The notes beneath the pieces are model-generated. The model was given only the letters and a program-made list of their open reading frames with translations, was not told where the DNA came from and did not search any database. A stretch of 64,000 bases of DNA from Thalassospira sp. TSL5-1. Its GTDB lineage: Bacteria; Pseudomonadota; Alphaproteobacteria; Rhodospirillales; Thalassospiraceae. The first letter of the stretch is position 1, and the number at the start of each line of letters is the position of its first letter. Shown piece by piece: positions 57,701 through 64,000 of this stretch. A program made the translations under genes and the position numbers. The stretch is taken from NCBI RefSeq assembly GCF_001907695.1, contig NZ_KV880638.1, positions 496,882 through 560,881 of the forward strand, read 5' to 3'.

Positions 57701-58409
57701 GTATCATCACGGGGCCACGCCCGATGATGTGTTTAAGGGGCAGGGCAAAAAAAATCTGGCCGATGGTCAGGTCGTTGCGGCCCTAAAACCCAAAAACAGG
57801 AAGGCCGCTGCGCCGGTTGGTGTGTTTGACGATCTTGATCATTACGGCATCTATCAGGATGACAGGCAAAGTATCCGCAACGGCCTTTCGCATTTCAACA
57901 TGTTGCGCGGGGGCAAAGCGCCCGATCTTTCCCACTGGGTTAATCAAACCCGCAGCCTTGTCGCCCATGACCGGAAACTGAAAAACGCTGTGGCAAAATC
58001 GGTGATCGAAATGCTGGCCCGCGAGGGGTTTGACTTGGATTGGGGCATTCAAACCGATCGCGGCCAGCATATTTTAAGCCACGGTAAAATCCGCACGCGG
58101 CAGGCACAGCATTTTCAAAAATCCCGCCTTCATATCGTAAAGAAATCGGCCAAGCCGGACAAAAATGATACAGTCAAAATTCGCGAAAACCTGCATGGTG
58201 ATGCGATGGTCGAACGGGTTGTGCAGTTGTTTGCGGCTCAGGTGCAAAAGCGATATGATATTACGGTGGAAAAACGGCTGGATCATTTGTTCCTGAAACC
58301 ACAGGATCAGAAGGGGAAAAACGGAATACACACGCATAACGGGTGGTCAAAAACGGAGAAAAAACGACGCCCAAGCCGTGAAAACAGGAAGGGAAATCAT
58401 GAAAACTGA
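54702..58409 (+). CDS. cas13a: Cas13a, type VI-A CRISPR RNA-guided RNase
   Basis: 1235 residues, within the Cas13a range (about 1100-1400). It is guided by a crRNA to single-stranded RNA, and on binding its two HEPN domains form one RNase site that cuts target and bystander RNA. HEPN-1: R486-N-A-T-F-H491; HEPN-2: R1059-N-G-L-S-H1064. Spacing and positions match other Cas13a proteins. Segments such as ALIIAQWISAIDKI near the N-terminus and VRLHRLMMGVLGRLVDYAG before HEPN-2 resemble Rhodobacter capsulatus Cas13a as I remember it. ATG 54702 is chosen because TTGGGGGGATAC gives the Shine-Dalgarno; a TTG at 54690 is in frame. Both active sites are intact and no frameshift is seen. The array follows at once. 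There are no cas1/cas2, csx27/28 or WYL genes beside it. Confidence 0.96.
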   Translation: MRIIKPYGRSHVEGVATQEPRRKLRLNSSPDISRDIPGFAQSHDALIIAQWISAIDKIATKPKPDKKPTQAQINLRTTLGDAAWQHVMAENLLPAATDPAIREKLHLIWQSKIAPWGTARPQAEKDGKPTPKGGWYERFCGVLSPEAITQNVARQIAKDIYDHLHVAAKRKGREPAKQGESSNKPGKFKPDRKRGLIEERAESIAKNALRPGSHAPCPWGPDDQATYEQAGDVAGQIYAAARDCLEEKKRRSGNRNTSSVQYLPRDLAAKILYAQYGRVFGPDTTIKAALDEQPSLFALHKAIKDCYHRLINDARKRDILRILPRNMAALFRLVRAQYDNRDINALIRLGKVIHYHASEQGKSEHHGIRDYWPSQQDIQNSRFWGSDGQADIKRHEAFSRIWRHIIALASRTLHDWADPHSQKFSGENDDILLLAKDAIEDDVFKAGHYERKCDVLFGAQASLFCGAEDFEKAILKQAITGTGNLRNATFHFKGKVRFEKELQELTKDVPVEVQSAIAALWQKDAEGRTRQIAETLQAVLAGHFLTEEQNRHIFAALTAAMAQPGDVPLPRLRRVLARHDSICQRGRILPLSPCPDRAKLEESPALTCQYTVLKMLYDGPFRAWLAQQNSTILNHYIDSTIARTDKAARDMNGRKLAQAEKDLITSRAADLPRLSVDEKMGDFLARLTAATATEMRVQRGYQSDGENAQKQAAFIGQFECDVIGRAFADFLNQSGFDFVLKLKADTPQPDAAQCDVTALIAPDDISVSPPQAWQQVLYFILHLVPVDDASHLLHQIRKWQVLEGKEKPAQIAHDVQSVLMLYLDMHDAKFTGGAALHGIEKFAEFFAHAADFRAVFPPQSLQDQDRSIPRRGLREIVRFGHLPLLQHMSGTVQITHDNVVAWQAARTAGATGMSPIARRQKQREELHALAVERTARFRNADLQNYMHALVDVIKHRQLSAQVTLSDQVRLHRLMMGVLGRLVDYAGLWERDLYFVVLALLYHHGATPDDVFKGQGKKNLADGQVVAALKPKNRKAAAPVGVFDDLDHYGIYQDDRQSIRNGLSHFNMLRGGKAPDLSHWVNQTRSLVAHDRKLKNAVAKSVIEMLAREGFDLDWGIQTDRGQHILSHGKIRTRQAQHFQKSRLHIVKKSAKPDKNDTVKIRENLHGDAMVERVVQLFAAQVQKRYDITVEKRLDHLFLKPQDQKGKNGIHTHNGWSKTEKKRRPSRENRKGNHEN

Positions 58410-58452
58410 CTCAAAATTTTCCGATAAAGCATTGAGATATATCTGGAATTAG
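58399..58452 (+). CDS. 17-codon mini-ORF overlapping the cas13a stop
   Basis: ATG 58399 runs in another frame to TAG 58450-58452, encoding MKTDSKFSDKALRYIWN. AGGAAGGG lies 5 nt before it, a better ribosome-binding site than many genes here. It overlaps the last 11 bases of cas13a and ends 8 bp before the first repeat. It could be translated by coupling, be the remnant of a deleted gene, or be chance. Confidence 0.3.
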   Translation: MKTDSKFSDKALRYIWN

Positions 58453-58460
58453 GGGTTCCT
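58410..58460 (+). promoter_or_regulatory. Array leader
   Basis: 51 bp between the cas13a stop and the first repeat, AT-rich in its first 40 bases. Repeat orientation and the degenerate last repeat put the leader on this side. I find no convincing -35/-10 pair, so the array may be read from the cas13a promoter. Confidence 0.5.
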
Positions 58461-58818
58461 GTCGACGTTCATCCCCAAATTGAGGGGAACTACACCAGAC
58501 CTTTTGAATGTAATAGACGGTGCAAAGTCGACGTTCATCCCCAAATTGAGGGGAACTACACCACCGCGCCGATGTTTATTACCCTTACGATGGTCGACGT
58601 TCATCCCCAAATTGAGGGGAACTACACCCAAAATGTTTTTCGCCACGATCCTTGGCATGTCGACGTTCATCCCCAAATTGAGGGGAACTACACCCAAGGA
58701 CATTCGCTTGAGGACTGAGATCGTGTCGACGTTCATCCCCAAATTGAGGGGAACTACACCTTCGTCATCGAACATGTGTATCCCCTAAAGGTCGACGTTC
58801 ATCCCCAAATTGAGGGGA
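58461..58818 (+). CRISPR. Type VI-A CRISPR array: 6 repeats, 5 spacers
   Basis: 36-bp repeats at 58461-58496, 58527-58562, 58593-58628, 58659-58694 and 58725-58760 are identical. The sixth (58791-58818) keeps 28 bases, then diverges. The repeat starts GTCGACGTTCAT, forms the hairpin CCCC-AAATTGA-GGGG (5 bp counting the flanking T-A) and ends AACTACACC. That matches the Cas13a handle architecture, in which the repeat is 5' of the spacer. All five spacers are exactly 30 bp, are different from one another, and none matches another part of the window that I could see. crRNAs would be transcribed on the plus strand, the same as cas13a. Confidence 0.97.
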
Positions 58819-58826
58819 TGAAGCGG
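58791..58826 (+). repeat. Degenerate terminal CRISPR repeat
   Basis: The first 28 of 36 bases match the consensus; the last eight (TGAAGCGG in place of ACTACACC) do not. It marks the trailer end of the array. Confidence 0.9.
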
Positions 58827-58996
58827 CGGTTGCCGGTTTGAATTTAACAGTTCGGTAAGTGTGTTTTGGTTTTGTCAGGTTGCATGATATAGTGTTGCCT
58901 GCAATCCGGGATCGGATTACCGTTTTATCGTGGCAGGGGATTGGGCTGCTACATCACCCGTCTGGCACGCGGGCATTCAGGGAGCGGGGGATCAGC

Positions 58997-59848
58997 ATGG
59001 TCTCTGGCGTTTATGGTGCAGGCACTGTTCGACACGCATTTGCCCTGATGGTCGGGGCAGTGTCGCTATTGCTGTTGCTGTTAGGGACAGTCGGGCTGGT
59101 TTTTGTGCCCGCACGGGCCCATGCGGATGAATGCAGCACCCTTTTGGTCTCGGGAAACCCGGATTACCCGCCTTATTTATGGCCTGATCCCGCCAATCCG
59201 GCGGAATTGATTGGCGCGAATGCCGAATTTATCAAAATGGTGGGTCGGGAAATTGGCGTTAAGATGCAGGTGCGCCATGAAGGGCCGTGGGGCCGGGTGC
59301 AGGAGGAGGTGCGCCGGGGTAATATCGATATGATTGCCGGGGCGTTTTTTACGCCCGCCCGTGAACATTATATGGATTATTTACGGCCCGCCTTTCAGGG
59401 CACGCAAACGCGCATTTGGACCCTGGATACCTTTCCGCGCAAAATTCACAACTGGCAGGGCTTACTGGGCCTGGATGGCGTGACGGTGATCCATAACAGT
59501 TTTGGCCCGGCGTTTGACAATTTCGCTGATCAAAACCTGGAACTTCAGGAAATTCCTTCCCTGTCGCAAAGTTTGCGCCTGTTGACCCTGGGCCGTGCCG
59601 ATTACCTGATTTACGAGGATTTCCCCGTTACCGCCTTTCTGGCCCGCAACAATATCACCGGCATTATGGCCCATCCCGTCGAGATCAGTGCCGAGGATCT
59701 TTTTATCACATTGTCGCGCAATTCCCCCTGCAACACGCCGGAAATGCGGGTGCGCCTGTCCTCGGCCATTCGCAAACTGGTGGAGGACGGGGTGATGAAA
59801 CGTCTTTTGGCGGGCAATATCGATTTGTGGGGCGGGTTGGTAAATTAA
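58997..59848 (+). CDS. Periplasmic amino-acid-type solute-binding protein
   Basis: About 283 residues. Signal peptide (hydrophobic 14-35, ending ARAHADE), then a PBPb/SBP_bac_3 domain: LLVSGNPDYPPYLW, the GANAEFIKMVGREIG helix, and GNIDMIAGAFFTPARE. No ABC permease or ATPase genes adjoin, so it may be an orphan receptor or serve a distant transporter. ATG 58997 is chosen for GGAGCGGGGGATCAGC and the signal peptide; the frame is open further upstream towards the array. Confidence 0.85.
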   Translation: MVSGVYGAGTVRHAFALMVGAVSLLLLLLGTVGLVFVPARAHADECSTLLVSGNPDYPPYLWPDPANPAELIGANAEFIKMVGREIGVKMQVRHEGPWGRVQEEVRRGNIDMIAGAFFTPAREHYMDYLRPAFQGTQTRIWTLDTFPRKIHNWQGLLGLDGVTVIHNSFGPAFDNFADQNLELQEIPSLSQSLRLLTLGRADYLIYEDFPVTAFLARNNITGIMAHPVEISAEDLFITLSRNSPCNTPEMRVRLSSAIRKLVEDGVMKRLLAGNIDLWGGLVN

Positions 59849-60184
59849 CCCCGTTTGATCATCCTGCGCTTGGCGGCAACGCTGTATGTGCGGCGGAGAG
59901 GATGGGCCTTGCGGCTAATTCTTTTTGCCCTGATCATGTCGCTTTGGCGATTTTTCCTTTAATTACAGTAACTTGATGATCGCCTTTGCAATGTGCTGCC
60001 GTGTGGGGGCAGGCAGGGGGATTTTTGCGGGCGAAACTTTGGACAGGGGTTTTGCCGCCTTTCCCGGATCGATTGGGGCAAAATTGTGCCTTTGGAGTTG
60101 TTTTGATAACAGATTCGATATTAACTGCGGCCATTAACGGAATTAAGTTACCCAATAAAACACGTTCTGGGAGGAACGAAACCG
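59849..60184. other. Intergenic region before the TRAP operon
   Basis: 336 bp, apparently non-coding. It should hold the dctP promoter, but I cannot pick -35/-10 boxes with confidence. A frame starting at 59986 runs into dctP and is not credible. Confidence 0.4.
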
Positions 60185-61216
60185 ATGAAATTTTTTAAAT
60201 GCCTGCCCGCCCTGGTGATGGGCGCGGCACTGGCCCTGACGGGCACGGCCCATACGGCCCACGCGGCGGACTATAAAAGCGAATATAAAGTTTCGACCGT
60301 TCTGGGCAAACCGTTCCCGTGGGGGGAAGCGGCCGGGAAATGGGCCGAACTGGTGGCCGAACGCACCGATGGCCGCATTAACCTGAAGGTTTATCCCAAT
60401 GCACAGCTGGTTGCGGGCGACCAGACCAAGGAATTCACCGCCATGCGCCAGGGCATTATTGATATGGCGGTCGGCTCGACCATTAACTGGTCGCCGCAGG
60501 TCAAGGAACTGAACCTGTTTTCACTGCCATTTCTGATGCCCGATTTTGCCTCGATGGATGCCCTGACCCAGGGGCCGGTCGGCGAAAAGATTTTTGATGC
60601 CATCCGCAAGCAGGGGATCGAGCCGATTGGCTGGGCCGAAAACGGTTTTCGCGAAGTCACCAATTCCAAACATCCGATCACCTCGCCTGCCGATCTGGAT
60701 GGTTTGAAAATGCGTGTGGTCGGATCGCCGCTTTATAACGATATTTTCACCGCCCTTGGCGCCAACCCGACGCAAATGAGCTGGGCTGATGCCAAGCCGG
60801 CGCTGACCACGGGGGCGGTTGACGGTCAGGAAAACCCGCTGACGGTGTATGACGTGGCCCAGATGGAAACGGCCGGTCAGACCTATATCACGCTCTGGCA
60901 TTATGTTGCTGACCCGCTGATTTTTGCCGTGAACAAGCGCGTTTGGGGCTCGTTTAGTGACGAGGACAAGGCGATTGTCAAACAGGCCGCCGATGATGCC
61001 GGGGCCTATGGCATTGCGCTGGCCCGCAAAGGCATGACCGATGATGACCAGTCGCTGATCAAGGCGCTGGAAGCCCGTGGAGCCAAGATCACCACCTTAA
61101 CCCCGGAACAGCGCCAGAAATTTGTGGATGCCACCCGGGACGTTTACAACAAATGGAAAGAACGCATCGGCCCGGATTTGGTGGATATGGCTGAAAAATC
61201 CATTGCCAACCGTTAA
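60185..61216 (+). CDS. dctP: TRAP transporter solute-binding protein (DctP family)
   Basis: 343 residues. Signal peptide (ends HTAHAADY), then the DctP fold with VYPNAQLVAGDQTKEFTAMRQGIIDMAVG and LKMRVVGSPLYNDIFTALGANPTQMSWAD. The conserved Arg in KMRV that binds the carboxylate of the ligand is present, so the substrate is an organic acid. GGGAGGAACGAAACC precedes the ATG. The two membrane subunits follow. Confidence 0.93.
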   Translation: MKFFKCLPALVMGAALALTGTAHTAHAADYKSEYKVSTVLGKPFPWGEAAGKWAELVAERTDGRINLKVYPNAQLVAGDQTKEFTAMRQGIIDMAVGSTINWSPQVKELNLFSLPFLMPDFASMDALTQGPVGEKIFDAIRKQGIEPIGWAENGFREVTNSKHPITSPADLDGLKMRVVGSPLYNDIFTALGANPTQMSWADAKPALTTGAVDGQENPLTVYDVAQMETAGQTYITLWHYVADPLIFAVNKRVWGSFSDEDKAIVKQAADDAGAYGIALARKGMTDDDQSLIKALEARGAKITTLTPEQRQKFVDATRDVYNKWKERIGPDLVDMAEKSIANR

Positions 61217-61373
61217 TGCCAACCGTTAAGGCAGCCGCGTTTTTGACTGTCTGATTTTCCGGTCCTCACAGTACCCCGACAGTACCCTGCCGGTGCTGCT
61301 GGTGATGTGGGGGCCGGTTTCCTTTCTTTATATTCCCGCCTGTTTGTTATGCTGTGTTTGAAAGGTCCCGACC

Positions 61374-61961
61374 GTGTCGGATCGTGACGGAATCCCCATT
61401 GAATTTGATGCCGAACCGCATGGTTCCCCCTCATCCGAACCGGGTACGCAAAAGCCCAAAGCCCCGTGGCTCAGGATCGAGGAAGCGATTGCCGCCCTGG
61501 CAATGGGCCTGATCTGCCTGATCAGTCTGGCCAATGTGGTGGTGCGGTATCTGACCGATGTGTCCTTTGCCTTTACCGAGGAATTTTCGGTGTTTTTGCT
61601 GGTGGTGATGACACTGGTGGGTGCATCCATTGCCTTTGCCCGCAATGAACATATCCGCATCACGTTTTTCCTGGAGCGGTTTCCGCGTCCGCTGCGCATT
61701 GTCGTCGAACTGCTGATTTTGGCGATCACGACAATGCTGTTTGCCATGATCATGTATTACGGCGCGACCTTTACCTTCGATGAATATCAGTATGGCGAAA
61801 TCTCGGCCGGGCTGGGTTATCCCAGCTGGATCTATTCGATCTGGCTGCCGCTGCTTTCGCTCGTCATTCTGTTTCGCGTGATCGAACATGCCTGGCGTTT
61901 GGCCCGCTCGCGCCGGGCGGGTAATGCAGGCACCCCCCCGCAGGATGGAGGGGCGAAATGA
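61374..61961 (+). CDS. dctQ: TRAP transporter small permease (DctQ family)
   Basis: 195 residues, four membrane helices (about 30-180) with the conserved EEFSVFLLVVMTLVGASIAFARNEHIRI stretch (motif at about 65-92). A polar N-terminal extension of about 28 residues precedes helix 1. GTG start with AAAGG 8 nt upstream. It overlaps dctM by 4 bp (ATGA). Confidence 0.92.
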   Translation: MSDRDGIPIEFDAEPHGSPSSEPGTQKPKAPWLRIEEAIAALAMGLICLISLANVVVRYLTDVSFAFTEEFSVFLLVVMTLVGASIAFARNEHIRITFFLERFPRPLRIVVELLILAITTMLFAMIMYYGATFTFDEYQYGEISAGLGYPSWIYSIWLPLLSLVILFRVIEHAWRLARSRRAGNAGTPPQDGGAK

Positions 61962-63253
61962 CCCCCAGTCTTGCGCTGCTGGCATCCTTTGCCGTTTTGC
62001 TGTTTATGGGCGCCCCCATTGCGGTTGCCCTGGGTTTTGCCGGGGTGGTGGGCATTTATCTGGGGCTTGATGTCTATGCCCTGGCAACGGTGGGCACCAA
62101 TACCTATAACGGCATTGCCAAATATCCGCTGATTGCCATTCCCCTGTTTATCCTGACCGGTATGATTTTCGAGCGATCGGGCGTTGCCAGGGGGCTGGTG
62201 GAATTTGCTGGTGCCCTGGTGGGGCCACGGCGCGGCGGGCTGGCGGTTGTTGCCGTGCTGGTCTGCATGATGATGGGCGGCATGTCCGGCTCTGGTCCGG
62301 CGGATGCGGCAGCCGTGGCAATGGTAATGATCCCGTCGATGATGAAGGCCGGTTATCCGCGCGAATTTTCCGCCAGTGTGATTGCTGCCGGGGCCTCGAC
62401 CGCGATTTTGATCCCGCCCTCGGTCGCATTGATCATTTATTCGATCATCGTGCCGGGTGTGGACCTGCGCGCCCTGTTTGCAGGCGGCATCATTCCCGGT
62501 TTGCTGGCTGGTTTGGCAATTATCATTCCGGTCGTGCTGCTCTCGCGCAAGCATGATTTTGGCGCGCTGGAAACCCGCAGCCAGTCCGCGCTGTTGCCTG
62601 CTTTCATGCACGCCTTGCCGGGGCTTTTGGCCCCCGTGATCATTCTGGGCGGTTTGCGTTCCGGCCTGTTCACCCCGACCGAGGCCGCCGTGGTCGCCGT
62701 GGCCTATGGCCTGTTGATTGGCATGTTTGTCTATCGCACCATTCGCCTGCGCGATTTGTATCAGTTGTTTGTCGATTCCGCCGTAACCTCAGGCGTGATC
62801 ATGCTGATCATTACCCTGGCCGGTATTTTTGCCTGGGCCGGGATGACGCTGGGCACGTTTGATATGGTGGCAAATGCCATTTTGGGCCTCTCAACCAACG
62901 AACATGTTGTGCTGGCCCTGATCATGGTGGTGCTGCTTCTGGCCGGAATGGTGCTCGATGGGGTGTCGATTTATCTGATCATGCTGCCCATCCTGATGCC
63001 GATCATGCAGGAATTTGGCTGGAGCACGGTGTGGTTTGGTGTGGTCATGGCGATGAATATCGCGATTGGCCAGTTCACCCCGCCCGTCGCGGTGAATTTG
63101 ATGGTGACAACCCGCATCGCCGGTGTGCCGCTGGAAAAATCGGTGAGCTGGAGCTTGTGGCTGGTCCTGTCAATGGCGATTGCCATGACCCTGGTGATCA
63201 TGTTCCCCGCCCTTGTCACCTGGCTGCCCGACCTTTTGGGCTATCGGACCTGA
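61958..63253 (+). CDS. dctM: TRAP transporter large permease (DctM family)
   Basis: 431 residues, about twelve membrane helices. The family blocks GMSGSGPADAAAVAMVMIPSM, IPPSVALIIYSI and FTPTEAAVVAVAYG are clear. With DctP and DctQ it makes a sodium-driven importer of an organic acid. A strong hairpin follows the stop. Confidence 0.94.
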   Translation: MTPSLALLASFAVLLFMGAPIAVALGFAGVVGIYLGLDVYALATVGTNTYNGIAKYPLIAIPLFILTGMIFERSGVARGLVEFAGALVGPRRGGLAVVAVLVCMMMGGMSGSGPADAAAVAMVMIPSMMKAGYPREFSASVIAAGASTAILIPPSVALIIYSIIVPGVDLRALFAGGIIPGLLAGLAIIIPVVLLSRKHDFGALETRSQSALLPAFMHALPGLLAPVIILGGLRSGLFTPTEAAVVAVAYGLLIGMFVYRTIRLRDLYQLFVDSAVTSGVIMLIITLAGIFAWAGMTLGTFDMVANAILGLSTNEHVVLALIMVVLLLAGMVLDGVSIYLIMLPILMPIMQEFGWSTVWFGVVMAMNIAIGQFTPPVAVNLMVTTRIAGVPLEKSVSWSLWLVLSMAIAMTLVIMFPALVTWLPDLLGYRT

Positions 63254-63285
63254 CAGGTACCGCCACACGCTGCATTGTAGGTTAT

Positions 63286-63332
63286 CGGGCGGAGAACTGC
63301 TTTTCAGGCGGTTTTCCGCCCGGTCCTGTTTT
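63286..63332 (+). terminator. Probable terminator of the dctPQM operon
   Basis: 12-bp stem CGGGCGGAGAAC (63286-63297) with GTTTTCCGCCCG (63311-63322), one G-T pair. The T-tract after it is short (TCCTGTTTT). Confidence 0.55.
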
Positions 63333-63411
63333 AACGCGGTGAAAACATTTAAGATGGAACGTTAATTGGGCGGTCTTAAAGACGTCGTAAGGAACTTTCT
63401 GGTGAGGTCAC

Positions 63412-63819
63412 ATGAGCAAGCGTTCCGCCAAGATTCTGTTTTGGGTTTATGTTGCGCTGACCGTGTTCAGTGTCCTGTTTGTCAGTCTTTGGGGCTATGA
63501 AGGTGGTACCGGGGAGGCAACTGTCATTGAAAATATTTATTATCTTATCAGCGACGGCTTGTTATTTGCCGCAATTTTTGACTACGCTTATAGCTGTAAG
63601 TGGTTCGGCGAGAAGATGGTTATTGTGATTATGGTCAATACCATTGTGTCGGGCATTTATAGCGTACTTTCCCTTCTTGTGCCGGACTACGCGATTTTGT
63701 CCTCGTTTGATGTCGGCTCCCTGATTTTCATTTATGTCGTGGCTGACGGCCTTGCCCTGGTGTGCATGAACAGCCTGCGCAAGGAAGCGCGTTTGCGGAA
63801 CACCCCCAAACACGGGTAA
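63412..63819 (+). CDS. Small four-helix membrane protein, unknown function
   Basis: 135 residues. Four hydrophobic helices (about 8-27, 40-58, 67-86 and 96-118) joined by short loops, with a basic C-terminus (KEARLRNTPKHG). I recognise no family. It stands alone between the TRAP operon and a gene that begins at the right edge. Confidence 0.75.
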   Translation: MSKRSAKILFWVYVALTVFSVLFVSLWGYEGGTGEATVIENIYYLISDGLLFAAIFDYAYSCKWFGEKMVIVIMVNTIVSGIYSVLSLLVPDYAILSSFDVGSLIFIYVVADGLALVCMNSLRKEARLRNTPKHG

Positions 63820-63890
63820 TCCAGGGCTTTTCATGGGCTTCGTCCTGAAACGCGGATTAATTCGGTAAGCCTGTGCGGATTTAATTTGAC

Positions 63891-63908
63891 GTTAACGTAA
63901 ACGTTAAC
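63891..63908. promoter_or_regulatory. Operator-like palindrome (MerR/LiuR type)
   Basis: GTTAACGT-AA-ACGTTAAC is an inverted repeat with perfect 8-bp arms, preceded by an overlapping ACGTTAACGT palindrome (63889-63898). It resembles the operators of MerR-type LiuR regulators of branched-chain and fatty-acid degradation in proteobacteria as I remember them. It lies 42 bp before an ATG. Confidence 0.55.
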
Positions 63909-63949
63909 TACAAAGGAGTCCGTTCCAGACCCCAGCAGGCAGGCCCGTC

Positions 63950-64000
63950 ATGACCGCGTTTGAACCGCTTAATCCTGATTATGATGCCGAAGTGCGCCGT
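63950..64000 (+). CDS. Start of a gene cut by the window edge
   Basis: ATG 63950 opens a frame to the edge: MTAFEPLNPDYDAEVRR, only 17 codons. The start resembles PaaI-type thioesterases, whose N-termini often read like this, but too little is visible to call it. The operator-like palindrome suggests a place in acyl-CoA metabolism. Confidence 0.45.
   Translation, partial: MTAFEPLNPDYDAEVRR

Noticed and set aside
54560..58460. tracrRNA or anti-repeat near cas13a
   Set aside because: I searched by eye for a second partial copy of the repeat outside the array and found none; type VI-A systems do not need one.
58449..58788. Repetitive open frames on both strands across the CRISPR array (about 102 and 108 codons)
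   Set aside because: The 66-bp repeat-spacer period is a multiple of three, so any frame open in one unit tends to stay open. The peptide repeats every 22 residues simply because the repeat is translated. It is not a protein.
59986..60198. 70-codon plus-strand frame overlapping the dctP start
   Set aside because: No ribosome-binding site and it overlaps the well-placed dctP start and Shine-Dalgarno.

Overview
The window is chromosomal DNA of a Gram-negative alphaproteobacterium, most likely Thalassospira or a close marine Rhodospirillales relative. The assignment is my inference. It rests on gene content (large NAD-dependent glutamate dehydrogenase, membrane-anchored CycM-type cytochrome c, a DUF1127 protein, TRAP transporter, RpoH-type CTTG-N17-CCTATCT promoter before htpX, KDO synthesis) and on close resemblance of its CRISPR effector to alphaproteobacterial Cas13a proteins I remember.

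The outstanding feature lies at 54.7-58.8 kb: a compact, complete-looking type VI-A CRISPR system. It has a 1235-residue Cas13a with both HEPN RNase motifs intact (R486-N-x3-H491 and R1059-N-x3-H1064). The array starts 51 bp downstream on the same strand and has six 36-bp repeats separated by five spacers of exactly 30 bp. The repeat carries the CCCC-loop-GGGG hairpin and A-rich 3' end expected of a Cas13a crRNA handle. The sixth repeat is degenerate at its 3' end and marks the trailer. There is no cas1, cas2 or tracrRNA candidate. The locus sits between an rhlE-type RNA helicase with its terminator on the left and a solute-binding protein gene on the right, so it looks like a small RNA-targeting module inserted among housekeeping genes. 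Two inverted repeats with 7-nt centres lie upstream of cas13a, a 17-codon ORF with a good Shine-Dalgarno overlaps its stop, and the target of one spacer looks like a translation-initiation region.

Layout: 0-8.8 kb, glutamate dehydrogenase C-terminus, HtpX protease, an unknown helical-repeat protein, Bax-inhibitor-1 membrane protein, an exported haem protein and an acyl-CoA synthetase. 8.9-13 kb, a YbbA/YbbP-type ABC exporter divergent from a TesA-type esterase. 13.1-14.3 kb, an AT-rich stretch almost without genes. 14.3-25 kb, J-domain, FIST, aldo-keto reductase, pirin, ThpR, DJ-1/PfpI, tRNA-Ser(GGA), quinone oxidoreductase, methyltransferase, and DUF1127 divergent from a LysR regulator. 25-31 kb, a YejABEF-type peptide importer. 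31-47 kb, transporters (two LysE, three EamA, two cation/proton antiporters), regulators (MarR, AsnC), a leucyl aminopeptidase, GST, a UDG-family protein, pterin dehydratase, SDR and DinB proteins. 46.7-54.5 kb, HisN-type phosphatase, CycM, KdsB, prephenate dehydratase, a chemoreceptor and the RNA helicase. 54.7-58.8 kb, the CRISPR system. 59-64 kb, a solute-binding protein, a DctPQM TRAP operon, a small membrane protein, and the first codons of another gene behind a palindromic operator.

Most genes are ordinary chromosomal ones with short intergenic gaps and clear Rho-independent terminators. I see no insertion sequence, integrase or prophage gene in the window.
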